DNA of 64,000 nucleotides from Selaginella moellendorffii. Lineage: Eukaryota; Streptophyta; Lycopodiopsida; Selaginellales; Selaginellaceae. The stretch is taken from the NCBI RefSeq assembly GCF_000143415.4, contig NW_003314278.1, positions 974,499-1,038,498 of the forward strand, written 5' to 3'. The position numbers and the translations under genes are program-made. A model generated the notes under the pieces. It worked only from the letters and a program-made list of their open reading frames with translations, was not told where the DNA came from and searched no databases. Positions 32,351-41,312 of this stretch are shown one piece after another (positions within the stretch are counted from its first letter, which is position 1; every line of letters starts with the position of its first letter).

Positions 32351-32759
32351 TGGAAAAGGGAGAAAAAGACAAGCTCGAGGATTCAAGCTTAGGAAAGTAA
32401 ACTTGAGAGGTTCAAGGTTAGGACTGTATTCCTAACCTTGACGTGAGCAGTAGCGACTATAAAAGTAGGACTTAGAATGTTTTTAGACTTATCCCTAATA
32501 CAAAATACATTGCACTACATCGTCTTACTGCTTATCTCTTCGGCTCTTCACAGCAATGTCTTACTTACCCACCGCCTTCAAGGGATCAAAGGCGTGGGAC
32601 TAGCACCTTCAAGTACATGTTCACAGTCTCTACTTGGCTTGGTACAAGCAGGTAAGTGCACTCTTCTCGTAGTGTAGTTTTAGTTTTAGGGACTAGATTA
32701 GATTTGAATCTCCTAGGAAGATCTCGTGTGGACGTTTCCTCCCAGTCCAGGAGTTTTCA
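32351..32759 (+). repeat. 5' LTR of element H
   Basis: TGGAAAAGGGAGAAAAAG...GAGTTTTCA. It contains a perfect 10-bp inverted repeat AAGGTTAGGA/TCCTAACCTT (32414-32439), then TATAAAAG at 32458-32465. The 3' copy differs at about 20 positions plus a 9-bp insertion. Confidence 0.85.
32414..32465 (+). promoter_or_regulatory. LTR promoter: hairpin, TGACGTGA and TATA box
   Basis: Inverted repeat with a 6-nt loop, then TGACGTGA (bZIP-like), then TATAAAAG. The arrangement is conserved in the 3' LTR near 37814-37865 with one stem mismatch. Confidence 0.6.
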
Positions 32760-32760
32760 C

Positions 32761-32777
32761 TGGCGACCACGGTGGGA
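32761..32777 (+). promoter_or_regulatory. Putative primer binding site of element H
   Basis: TGGCGACCACGGTGGGA starts one base after the LTR. It begins TGG as required for a tRNA CCA end. I cannot name the tRNA. Confidence 0.5.
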
Positions 32778-33139
32778 TGAGACGACGTGAAGAGCTCATG
32801 GAATAGAGCAGACCAAGACGCTCATTTCCCCCAAAACTTCAAGGAAAACGGACCAAAGACGCACAAGAAAATGGCATAGGAAGAAAAAGCCCCAAAAATC
32901 AAGAAAAACAAGACCGTAAAACAAAAACGGTGGAAGAGCATGAAGGAATGAAGAAAAAAAAATGGAGCGTAAGACCAAAAGATGAAGAACACTTGAAGAT
33001 TGAAGCCACCTAAGTCGTGGAAAACTTGGAGCATACGCATAACTGTTTTTGGCGAGAGGTTGAAGAAAGCGAATATTCCAAGGATCTGCGATAAGGAAAC
33101 GACTAAGGGAAAATTCTAGCGGCTGGAGATGGAGGAAGA

Positions 33140-34348
33140 ATGAAAAAGCACAACTGCCCATTTGGAGACACAAGCTGTACAAGATACGAAGACTGCCTTT
33201 TGTGTGGTTTCAGAAATTGTGCAAAACCGTACAAGCAATGCTATCCAAAATGGCGATGCGACACTTGCAAGCAAGCAAAAGCAAGACTCCGAATCAGGGA
33301 TGACATTGCCGCAGCGGAGGAGAGTAGGAAACGAGAAGAAATAGCCCAAGAAAATGACACCAAAAAGAGAGACGATAGTTTAGAACAAGCTGCGAAACAA
33401 AGCTTTAGTTGTTTACAAAAACTTCAAGAAACGATTCTACGACTCTTCTACAAATTGTCTAGCAAATAGGAGGGATGCAAAAATGAGGAAATGTTGAAAG
33501 AAAAATATGTTTACTTCGATTTCTTTGCAACTCGAAGAACCCTGACTTGGGTGTATCGCGGACACCTCTTTCAACAAACGATTGTTGAATTCCTAGGCAT
33601 ACACAAACATGAAACTTTTCAACCATTAACGCTTGCTTTCAACACTGATTTGACGAGAGTCATAGCAGCAACAGAGTGTGGAATTTTTGAACCACAAGTT
33701 CGTTGGTTTGTGGACACTCTTAGATTTAGAGATTTCGAAGAGAACGCGGAATTACTTTACCGACTTCTTCAAAGTCCTCTCCGTGTAACGCTACCAACAA
33801 GCACTCTTCTCGAATTATATGCTATAGCATATTGGCACCGTTTAGGACGGACGAGAATAGCTGGAGAATTGAGAAATCAAGGACAAGGCCATCAACAAAT
33901 TCCAATTCGGAATTCGAGTTTAAGAAACTGACGGGAACCTGAACTTGCATCAAGTTCAAGGGAACGACTTGTAAACTCAAGGATAACAAGTCGAAGGAGG
34001 AGAAATTTAAGACAGAATCACAATAGGCCAAGATTAAATACAGTAACAAACTTCAACTTTGACACTGAGGTCCAACATCGAAACCCCAGCCTAGAGCTAC
34101 ATATCACTCGCAACCAACAAGGAAGAGTGCGTCCAAGCAGTCTCAACATTTTAAGGAGTATTTTAGGAGATCCTGCGTCAAGGATTCAAACTTATAATGC
34201 AAGGGTATTAATTGAGACTATCCCTTGGGAAGTTCGTGAAGCGATCGACTCTGATCGTGAAAGAGAACGTGCTATACGACAGAGGGAAGTAGAACACCAC
34301 CGGCAAGAACAGCATCGGGGAAATGCACCATCACGCAATCGACCATAG
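33140..34348 (+). pseudogene. Upstream frame of element H with Cys-rich N-terminus and two in-frame stops
   Basis: A single frame of 403 codons broken only by TAG at 33467-33469 and TGA at 33929-33931. Part 1 (33140-33469) begins MKKHNCPFGDTSC with eight cysteines in CxxC-like pairs (CLLC, CDTC), then a charged helix. Part 2 (33491-33931) is hydrophobic and aromatic with no known motif. Part 3 (33932-34348) is arginine rich ([10 protein letters not shown]). The TGA is followed by CGG, a context known for readthrough in some plant RNA viruses, but simple decay is equally possible. I recognise no homologous family. It lies between the primer site and gag, where autonomous elements normally have only a leader. 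Confidence 0.5.
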
Positions 34349-35102
34349 AGAAAATTGCGCTGGATAAACCCGCGCACACATAGGCTTAAAGCAACAAGAA
34401 TCTGTTGGAAACTATACTGTGACGTGTGGACGTCATTAGAGACTAGAAACATACAAGAATTAGGACATTAAAATACAACCACTGCTGTATTCAGCATTTT
34501 CAAATACTACCAACGACTGGGAAACACAAACGTTCATAGTGAGAGCTCGCATTCCAGTATGACCAACATATTGTAAGAGACCAAAACAATTGTTCAAGAA
34601 TTTAGATAAGATTGGACTCCTAAAGAGAGTTGCAATCGTTTGCATACCTGCTCGATCCCAAACTTGGAGAGCAGCACCAAATATCACTAGCGAACAGCTA
34701 CATCGATCAATATATGACACAACCAACCTCCTTCCACAAACAAAATCGTACTTACTTACACCACCAGATTTTTCAAATACAAGACCTTTCCTAAGCTAGA
34801 CTCAGGAAAGTGACCTCGAGAAGAAACTCGGGAAGAATCGAGAAAGAAAAACTCGATTGAAGACTCAAGACACAAGAGCTTGACTTCGCATTTCTACTAC
34901 AAAACCAAACTTGCAGAAGACTCAAGACACAAGAGCTTGACTTCGCATTTATACACCAAAAACAAACTTGCTGAAGACTCAAGACATAAGAGCTTGACTT
35001 TGCAATCTATGAAGAACAACATCTGACTCCAGACAACTTAGGCAAAACATAAATTCAGGAAACTTATTTCAACATTCAAGTTGAGAAGACTCAGCAAACT
35101 GA
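34349..35102 (+). other. Leader between the upstream frame and gag; no clear gene
   Basis: Contains a near-tandem repeat: GAAGACTCAAGACA-type units with AGAGCTTGACTTCGCA recur at about 34857, 34916 and 34974 (roughly 58-bp period). A frame at 34590-34799 (WRAAPNITSEQLHRSIYD) has no recognised motif and may be a frame-shifted tail of the upstream gene. Confidence 0.5.
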
Positions 35103-37484
35103 ATGTACAAACGCAAACCAGACCCAATCAAGATCCGGGAAAGAGATCTTCGACAAAAGAATCGAGAAGTGAAAAAGGAAGAGATAGGAAAAGAGAAACT
35201 AGAACAACAACAGCAACAAATTTTAGAAACAATATTAGAGAAGTACGACAAGGAGGATAAAGAAATTCAAGTTGCCGAGTCAAGCAACTTAGCCAACGAT
35301 AACAAAGAACTAAATAGTGAAGACGCCCCAAAGTTTGAGGCATTTGAAGAAGCCGAATACATAGCACCAAAGTTTTACTCCAATCCAGACTCACCAGAAC
35401 AACAACTTCACCAACAAAGTCTACAATTTCAAATGGCAATCATCAACCCAGCGACAGCCATAGGGAACATGATTTCCTATCCCATTTTTACTGGTGGAAA
35501 AACCGAAGATGCGAACCAGCATCTTAAACAATTTGATCAAATTGTAAAGATGAACAAGCAAGAAATGCATCGAGAAATACTTTTCCCATACACACTTAAA
35601 GGAAAAGCACTCGATTGGCATAATACACTCAATGATGCTTTGACCCATGATGAAAAGGTCACACAATTCAAGGAGCAATTCCAGACCGGTGGAACTCCAG
35701 AAGAACACTATGAGGTCATCAAAAACTTCAAGCAAAAATCACGTGAAGGAATTCAAGATTATACTCGAAGATTTAAGTTTCATGCAAAGCGCTGCAAGGA
35801 TTTGATAACAGATAAAGGAAAGAGCTTATCCTATATCCAAGGACTAAAAGAAATCTATAGAAACATGGTAGCAATTGCTGCTGCAACAGAGAATCCAGAT
35901 GATGAAAGTGTTGATACACTCTCCAAAGAAATCCTCACATTGGAAAAGCGATTCAAGCAATTCACAAAAGCTATACCTCCACAAACCGATGACGGTTCAG
36001 ATGATGAAGAAGAGGAAGAAATACGCATTAAGACAAAGAAGAAAACACCAAAAGACCAAGACTTGAAGGATATAATTAGGAAAATCTCACAAACCGAACT
36101 CAAAGCAGGAGTGTGGTGTACAAAGTGTAAAAACGAGGGACATACATATTTGGAATGCAAATTACAGCTTCCAAAGTGTCAAATTTGTGAAAGAGAAGGC
36201 CATACAGCCAAGAAATGCCGATACAGGAATACAATGGAAGTTTCAAGAATCGAGAATGTTCCTCAACAAGAGCCCAATCCTCAATATCAAGGCAATTGGA
36301 ATCAAAACGTGCGACCACCACGAAATCAACTTCCAAGATATAACAATTATTATCAACGTGATGATAATTTGTATAATCAAAGAGGAAACTTTTACCGTCA
36401 GAACAATCACAACTACAATAGAATACCCCCTCAAGATCAAAGACCAAACAACTATATTGGAAATTATGGAAGAAACTACAATACATATCAGCCACGTGAT
36501 GGACCTCATGACAACTATCAACGTCCTCCCCCACGAAATTACAATTATGATCAAGAACCATATCGCAACCATAATCAAAGACCACCCCAGGCTCAAGGTT
36601 ATAATTACAACCAGCAACCTGCACCACAACAAGATAATCGACCTCGGCAACCTTACCAAAATGCAAATCATGAAAATAACCAAGTCGTAAACAATCAAGC
36701 TCCAAGAGCAAGACCACCTGCAGCATGGAATGTTGAGGTCGAAGTCGAAGACTCACAAACTTATGAAGAACCAGCAATACGAGCAATCACGAGACAACAA
36801 TACAAGTATCAACAACCAGATAATTTGGAAGAACAAGATCACGATGATGAACTGGAAATTATCCCAGAAACCGAATGGAAGAAAAACAAGAAAGTACTTA
36901 AAGCAATTCAAGCTGAATTGCAAGCACAAGATCCAGAAACAATCAAAGAACACGACAAACAATCAAACAATCAAGAAACAAGAAGTTTTACCCAAGAGGA
37001 GCTGGTACCTGTTCAGCAGAAAGAAAAGTTTCATGTGGAAGAGCAAGCTGAAGCAAGGTTGAAGCAAAACCTGGTGGAAGATGAACAGCCTGATCAGATT
37101 GAGCAACCAGCAGAAGAAGACGAAGACCTGCAGTGGATAAAGGAGTTTCAGACGCAGGAACTTGAGGTGGTGCTTCCGAAGTTTTGTGAGCAGACGGAGC
37201 AGAAGAAAAATTCAGTGCCAGAGTTTGACGTGGAACAGGCAGCAGCTGGACAAGCTGGCTTGGAGCAGAAAGCTGTTGTGAAGAAGAAAGAAGAAGATGT
37301 TAGACAACAAAGAGGTGTAGAAGTTCAGAACCTTGTGGAGCAGCCATCAAGAGGAGCCGTATACCCAGGCCAAAGTTTCAACTTGAAGGTGGCTGGTGTG
37401 AAGTTGATGAAGAGACGAGGAAGTGTGTTTCTCAGGTTCTGGTGGGACAGAGGCAAGCTGGTTTCATCCTTTGTAGCTCTGTAG
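35103..37484 (+). CDS. Gag protein of element H (793 residues, two zinc knuckles)
   Basis: Starts MYKRKPDPIK with a lysine and glutamine-rich coiled N-terminus. Residues about 130-270 are a retrotransposon gag domain (YPIFTGGKTEDANQHL, LKGKALDWHN, FKQKSREGIQDYTRRF). Two CCHC knuckles follow at about 339 (CTKCKNEGHTYLEC) and 359 (CQICEREGHTAKKC). Then comes a 200-residue asparagine, glutamine, tyrosine and proline-rich tract, which is unusually prion-like, then an acidic coiled C-terminus ending near the 3' LTR. Gag forms the particle and binds the RNA. With no pol in the element, reverse transcription must be supplied in trans. The frame is intact, so selection or recent activity is plausible. 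Confidence 0.9.
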   Translation: MYKRKPDPIKIRERDLRQKNREVKKEEIGKEKLEQQQQQILETILEKYDKEDKEIQVAESSNLANDNKELNSEDAPKFEAFEEAEYIAPKFYSNPDSPEQQLHQQSLQFQMAIINPATAIGNMISYPIFTGGKTEDANQHLKQFDQIVKMNKQEMHREILFPYTLKGKALDWHNTLNDALTHDEKVTQFKEQFQTGGTPEEHYEVIKNFKQKSREGIQDYTRRFKFHAKRCKDLITDKGKSLSYIQGLKEIYRNMVAIAAATENPDDESVDTLSKEILTLEKRFKQFTKAIPPQTDDGSDDEEEEEIRIKTKKKTPKDQDLKDIIRKISQTELKAGVWCTKCKNEGHTYLECKLQLPKCQICEREGHTAKKCRYRNTMEVSRIENVPQQEPNPQYQGNWNQNVRPPRNQLPRYNNYYQRDDNLYNQRGNFYRQNNHNYNRIPPQDQRPNNYIGNYGRNYNTYQPRDGPHDNYQRPPPRNYNYDQEPYRNHNQRPPQAQGYNYNQQPAPQQDNRPRQPYQNANHENNQVVNNQAPRARPPAAWNVEVEVEDSQTYEEPAIRAITRQQYKYQQPDNLEEQDHDDELEIIPETEWKKNKKVLKAIQAELQAQDPETIKEHDKQSNNQETRSFTQEELVPVQQKEKFHVEEQAEARLKQNLVEDEQPDQIEQPAEEDEDLQWIKEFQTQELEVVLPKFCEQTEQKKNSVPEFDVEQAAAGQAGLEQKAVVKKKEEDVRQQRGVEVQNLVEQPSRGAVYPGQSFNLKVAGVKLMKRRGSVFLRFWWDRGKLVSSFVAL

Positions 37485-37750
37485 GAGTAGAGGAAGTAAG
37501 TAGTAAAGCAGCAAAACTGAAAGCCGTCCAGGAGAAGTCGTGGCTGTTTCAAGTCGGATGTTTAAAGTTTCGAGAAGAGGCATTTGTGCAACTGATCTCG
37601 GGAAGAAGCTGGTCAAATTCAGATCACAAGACTTTGAGGAAGCAGCTCAGACTTATGAAGAGGAGGAGGAGCCACATGAGGGAGCAGCTACCCACGATGC
37701 AGCAATGGAGCAGTGACTGCGGGACGCAGCACAAGGCAGTCGTGGGAGAG

Positions 37751-38168
37751 TGGAGAAGGGAGAAAAAGACAAGCTCGAGGATTCAAGCTTAGGAAATTAA
37801 ACTTGAGAGGTTCAAGATTAGGACTGTATTCCTAACCTTGACGTGAGCAGAAGCGACTATAAAAGTAGGACTTAGAATGTTTTTAGACTTATCCCTAATA
37901 CAAAATACATTGCATTACATCGTCTTTCTGCCTATCTCTTCGGCACTTCATAGCAATGTCTTACTTACCCACCGCCTTCAAGGGATCAAAGGCGTGGGAC
38001 TAGCACCTTCAAGCACATGTTCACAGTCTCTACTTGGCTTGGCACAAGCAGGTAAGTGCACTCTTCTTGTAGTGTAGTTTTAGTTTTAGGGACTAGATTA
38101 GATTTGAAACTCCTAGGAAGATCTCGTGTGGACGTTTCCTCCTAGTTTAGAGATTCCAGGAGTTTTCA
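37751..38168 (+). repeat. 3' LTR of element H
   Basis: TGGAGAAGGGAGAAAAAG...GAGTTTTCA, preceded by purine-rich GTGGGAGAG. It carries the same TATAAAAG block and a 9-bp insertion near the end. Confidence 0.85.
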
Positions 38169-38404
38169 AGTGGCATGGATGCCATTCTCTGGGCTAACAA
38201 GCCTTAGGTTCTAAATTAGACTTATAGAGTTTGTGAATGAGACTCCTTTAAGTGGTCGGAGGTGTGGTTAAATGACTAAAGTAGAATGGAAAAATTAGTC
38301 ATGGACAATTTGGTATTGGAGTTGTTCCTTAGTTTCACTTTTATTGCTGCTCAAGTATGTCACCATTGGTGTTAGCATCGGATGGTCCTAAGAGTGGGCC
38401 TATC
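38169..38404 (+). repeat. Fragment of a D-family LTR end, primer site and leader
   Basis: Matches 41163-41400: GTGGCATGGATGCCATTCTC, then GAAAAATTAGTC, then TTTGGTATTGGAG and an opening MSPLVLASDGP. The last matches IlePLVLATEGP-like codons at 41350 in element D, suggesting that the ancestral leader began a gag. It is cut at 38404 by the LTR of element E. Confidence 0.75.
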
Positions 38405-38765
38405 TGTCAAGACCCCCAACAAGATTAGGACTGGAAAATGCAAAAGACAAAGAGAAAAGCTAGTGGAAATGAGGAAAAGGCCTTAGACTAGCATTGATTC
38501 AGATTGTGGAGAAATGGAATAAGGCTGACCTATATATACTATAGGTTGATGAAGCTCCACCACTCTTGGATCGAGGATGGCCTAAATATAGCTGAGGTTG
38601 AGGAGGTGCCACGTCATCATCAGGAATGTGGTTCAAGACTCAGGAATCGTATGGGAAATCAGAGAGTCAGGAATAGGGAAGTGTCTTGAGAGTCAGGAAT
38701 GTGGTCTACGGGTCAGAAATCTGGTGAGAGTCAAGAATGTGGCAAGAATTGGGGGATTCTTGACA
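38405..38765 (-). repeat. 3' LTR of chromovirus E
   Basis: 361 bp with inverted ends TGTCAAGA...TCTTGACA. A TATATATA-like stretch lies near 38528-38540. In minus sense it follows the purine tract CTTGAGGAGGGGGTGC (38766-38781). The matching 5' LTR was not found in the window. Confidence 0.8.
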
Positions 38766-38913
38766 GCACCCCCTCCTCAAGAACAAGTGGAATGAGGACA
38801 TGAATGAGAATGAAGAGGAGGATGAGATGGGTGGTGAGGGATGGGAGATGGAGAATGAAAAAAATGACGACTAGGTCGAGAAGGATAGCGGCAGTGGAAG
38901 TCCTAAACAAGGC
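38766..38913 (-). pseudogene. 3' end of chromovirus E pol and polypurine tract
   Basis: Joined across the composite insertion to 52277: the protein after the chromodomain (HTWEPTDNLIHSP) continues here as DFHCRYPSRP and runs out in serine, proline and histidine-rich sequence. The AAGGC target duplication restores collinearity. Confidence 0.75.
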
Positions 38914-39107
38914 TGTAAGCTCTTGAGTTTGGACTTCCTGAGAGCTCACCCAACCCAGTATTATTCACACCCAAGGACGCTTAACCCCAAATATCCCAAG
39001 ACCCTTAACCGTTTGGAAAAGGGGGTGCACTCTTGTTCATGGGCCCTTTCCCTCTATATTTGAACCCCATGGATTGTCTCTCGAGTCGTTCCCTTTGGTT
39101 GCTTACA
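38914..39107 (-). repeat. Cassandra-like 3' LTR of the composite
   Basis: 194 bp TGTAAGCTCTTGAG...TTGCTTACA on the plus strand. The 5S-like core is at 38932-38985 on the minus strand (GTTAAGCGTCC, TACTGGGTTGGGTGA). Confidence 0.88.
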
Positions 39108-39313
39108 ATCCACCATGCTTCCCTGCAAGTTCACGCCCTCGTGAACGGAAGCTGAGAGCCACAACTCTCCCGAGAGCCTCGCTCTCTTGACACCCTACCC
39201 CTTGGGTCGAGCCCAGCGGGAGTAAATTGGACCAGCCAAATGTCAATCAATATGTGGTGTGATTCCCTTAGCCAACCAACAGAGTCGGACCCGAGACCGC
39301 TCCGATACCAAAT
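39108..39313 (-). other. Cassandra-like interior with primer site and purine tract
   Basis: About 200 bp, no frame. The primer site TTGGTATCGGAGC is at 39299-39311 next to a chromovirus LTR rather than a Cassandra-like one. The purine-rich GGGAAGCATGGTGGA (39109-39123) abuts the 3' LTR. About 110 bp of it recur at 51966-52080. Confidence 0.8.
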
Positions 39314-39381
39314 TGTAAGCCACAATTTTTTCCTTTCCAATTTGCTAGCTTACCTCGTCTTTCCGTCTGACGCTGCCTTGG
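39314..39381 (-). repeat. Chromovirus copy C LTR, inner part
   Basis: The first 68 bp (plus sense TGTAAGCCACAATTT) of an LTR of the A/B family. It is interrupted after CTTGG by element D and resumes at 47177. Confidence 0.93.
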
Positions 39382-40136
39382 TGTGAGACACAAAATCCCT
39401 AGGCCCCAAAGTGGAGCCGGAAGGGCGCCACATGGTAGTGGCCGAAGCGAGAGCCAAATGAGCGTAACACGTTTGGACCAAAAGCTCCGACTTGAAAAGT
39501 CAAGAGCGGGAGTGGAACTCCCAATGAAGTGCTCGGGGAACGAGCACGAAGCGAGCAAAAGGCGAGGCTCCAAAAAGGGACCCAAAAGGGCCAACACATG
39601 ACACGTGGGAGTGTCCGAGATGGACTCGAGTTGGAGTCCGAAGTGGAGTCCGAGATGGACCCGAGTTGGAGTCCGAAGTGGAGTCCGAGATGGACCCGAG
39701 TTGGAGTCTGAAGTGGAGTCCGAGATGGACCCGAGTTGGAGTCCGAAGTGGAGTCCGAGATGGACCCGAGATGGAGTCCGAGAAGGAGTCCGAAGTGGAG
39801 TCCGAGGTGGACCCGAGATGGACCCGAAATGGAGTCCGAGATGGAGTCCGAGATGGACCCGAGATGGAGTCCGAGATGGAGTCCGAGGTGGACCCGAGAT
39901 GGACCCGAAATGGAGTCCGAGATGGAGTCCGAGATGGACCCGAGATGGAGTCCGAGATGGAGTCTGAGGTGGACCCGAGATGGACCCGAAATGGAGTCCG
40001 AGATGGAGTTTGAGATGGACCTGAGATGGAGTCCGAGATGGAGTCCGAGATGGAGTCCGAGATGGACCCGAGATGGACCCGAGATGGAGTCCGAGATGGA
40101 GTCCGAGATGGAGTCCGAAGTCGAGACCGAGACCGG

Positions 40137-40168
<32 letters not shown>

Positions 40169-41297
40169 TCGGGACCGAGACCGAGACCGAGGCCGAGGCC
40201 GAGACCGAGCCCGAGTCCGAGTCCGAGTCCGAGTCCGAGTCCGAGTCCGAGTCCGGAGCCTGAGAGGGTGAAAGCCCAAAGCGTTCGTCTCCCAGACCCT
40301 GGGGGGTTTGGTGAGCTCCAAAAGTATAGTAGGGGGAGGACTGCAGTGGAGCCAGTTTGGCCAGGAAAGGCCAGTTTGGCCAGGAAAGGCCAGTTTGGCC
40401 AGGAAAGGCCAGTTTGGCCCAGGAAGGCCGGACCCAGTGTTGGGTGATGAGCTGCCCACTGGGAAGTCCAAGACTAGAGTGAACACGGACCGACAAGCGG
40501 GGTAGCTTGGTGAAGTGTTCAAGAGCCGGCTCTAGTTCCCCCGGGAGATCGACTGGCCGATGCTCCCAGTCCAAGTGTGGGTGGCACTACCTACTTGGGT
40601 ACCTGTCGTGGCTCAACGGAACCTCGCTCTAAGCCCATGGCTAGAGCACCTAAAGGCGAAAGGCGAGGAGAGTACCCATGAGGCTTGCGTAAGGCCACGG
40701 TGTTCCGAAATGTTGTCCCAAAGTCCCAAACGGTGAAAGGGAAGAGGAGTAGGCCTCTAATGCAGTGACCAAGGAGACGGTCACATGGTGAGGAAGTCCC
40801 AAAGGACAGTGGGACTTAGCGGTCAGGCCTGCGGGCCTTGATCCAGTGGCAGTGTTGGCGAACACGGCCATAGACTAAAAGGGACTTGGTGGGGACTGGA
40901 AAGGAGTTGTCGGGGAAGGCTATTCCCCATGTCTGCGGGCATCCTAAGGATGCTAAGGAGTAGATCAGGGATGATCGCTCATGGACGGATGGTCCAGTCT
41001 TTGAGAGACGGAACAATGATGCAGGTGGTGTTAGACCACCGGTGTGACCAAGGTGAATGGGCATGGCCTTAGCGTAACGGGCCGATATGTCGGGGGTACC
41101 TTGGGGTGTCGGTCATGGGATCGGACAAGTGGAGCACTTGGACCAAGTGCAAAGGTGGAGTGGCACGGAGGCCATTCTCGGGGCTAGCAAGCCCCAAGTC
41201 CTAACTGGGACTTATTGAGGTTGTGAATGAGACTCCTCCAAGTGGTCGGAGGTGCGGTTAAGTGACTAAAGTAAAATGGAAAAATTAGTCGCTTACA
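39382..41297 (+). repeat. 5' LTR of element D
   Basis: 1916 bp. It contains a GAGTCCGAGATGGACCC array (39605-40262), 3.5 copies of a 20-bp unit GGCCAGTTTGGCCAGGAAAG (40350-40428), and blocks shared with the A/B LTR (GGTGAAAGCCCAAAGCG; CCAAAAGTATAGTAGGG). The long open frames across the array on both strands encode only dipeptide-like repeats and I do not call them genes. Confidence 0.95.
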
Positions 41298-41299
41298 AC

Positions 41300-41312
41300 T
41301 TGGTATCGGAGC
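41300..41312 (+). promoter_or_regulatory. Primer binding site, element D
   Basis: TTGGTATCGGAGC, identical to copies A and B, two bases after the LTR. Confidence 0.92.

Larger units (their letters stand above)
32351..38168 (+). mobile_element. Element H: non-autonomous LTR element with gag only
   Basis: LTRs at 32351-32759 (409 bp) and 37751-38168 (418 bp), and a 5-kb interior with a 793-codon gag but no protease, RT, RNase H or integrase. This matches the class called TR-GAG. The primer site after the 5' LTR, TGGCGACCACGGTGGGA, differs from the initiator-Met type used elsewhere in the window. I find no matching target duplication at the chosen ends, so either the outer limits are off by a few bases or the flanks have recombined. 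Confidence 0.85.

Noticed and set aside
39399-40574. A 391-codon minus-strand frame rich in GLHLGLHLG and SDSDSD
   Set aside because: Lies wholly within the element D LTR tandem array. The plus strand is equally open and the 3' LTR version differs in length.
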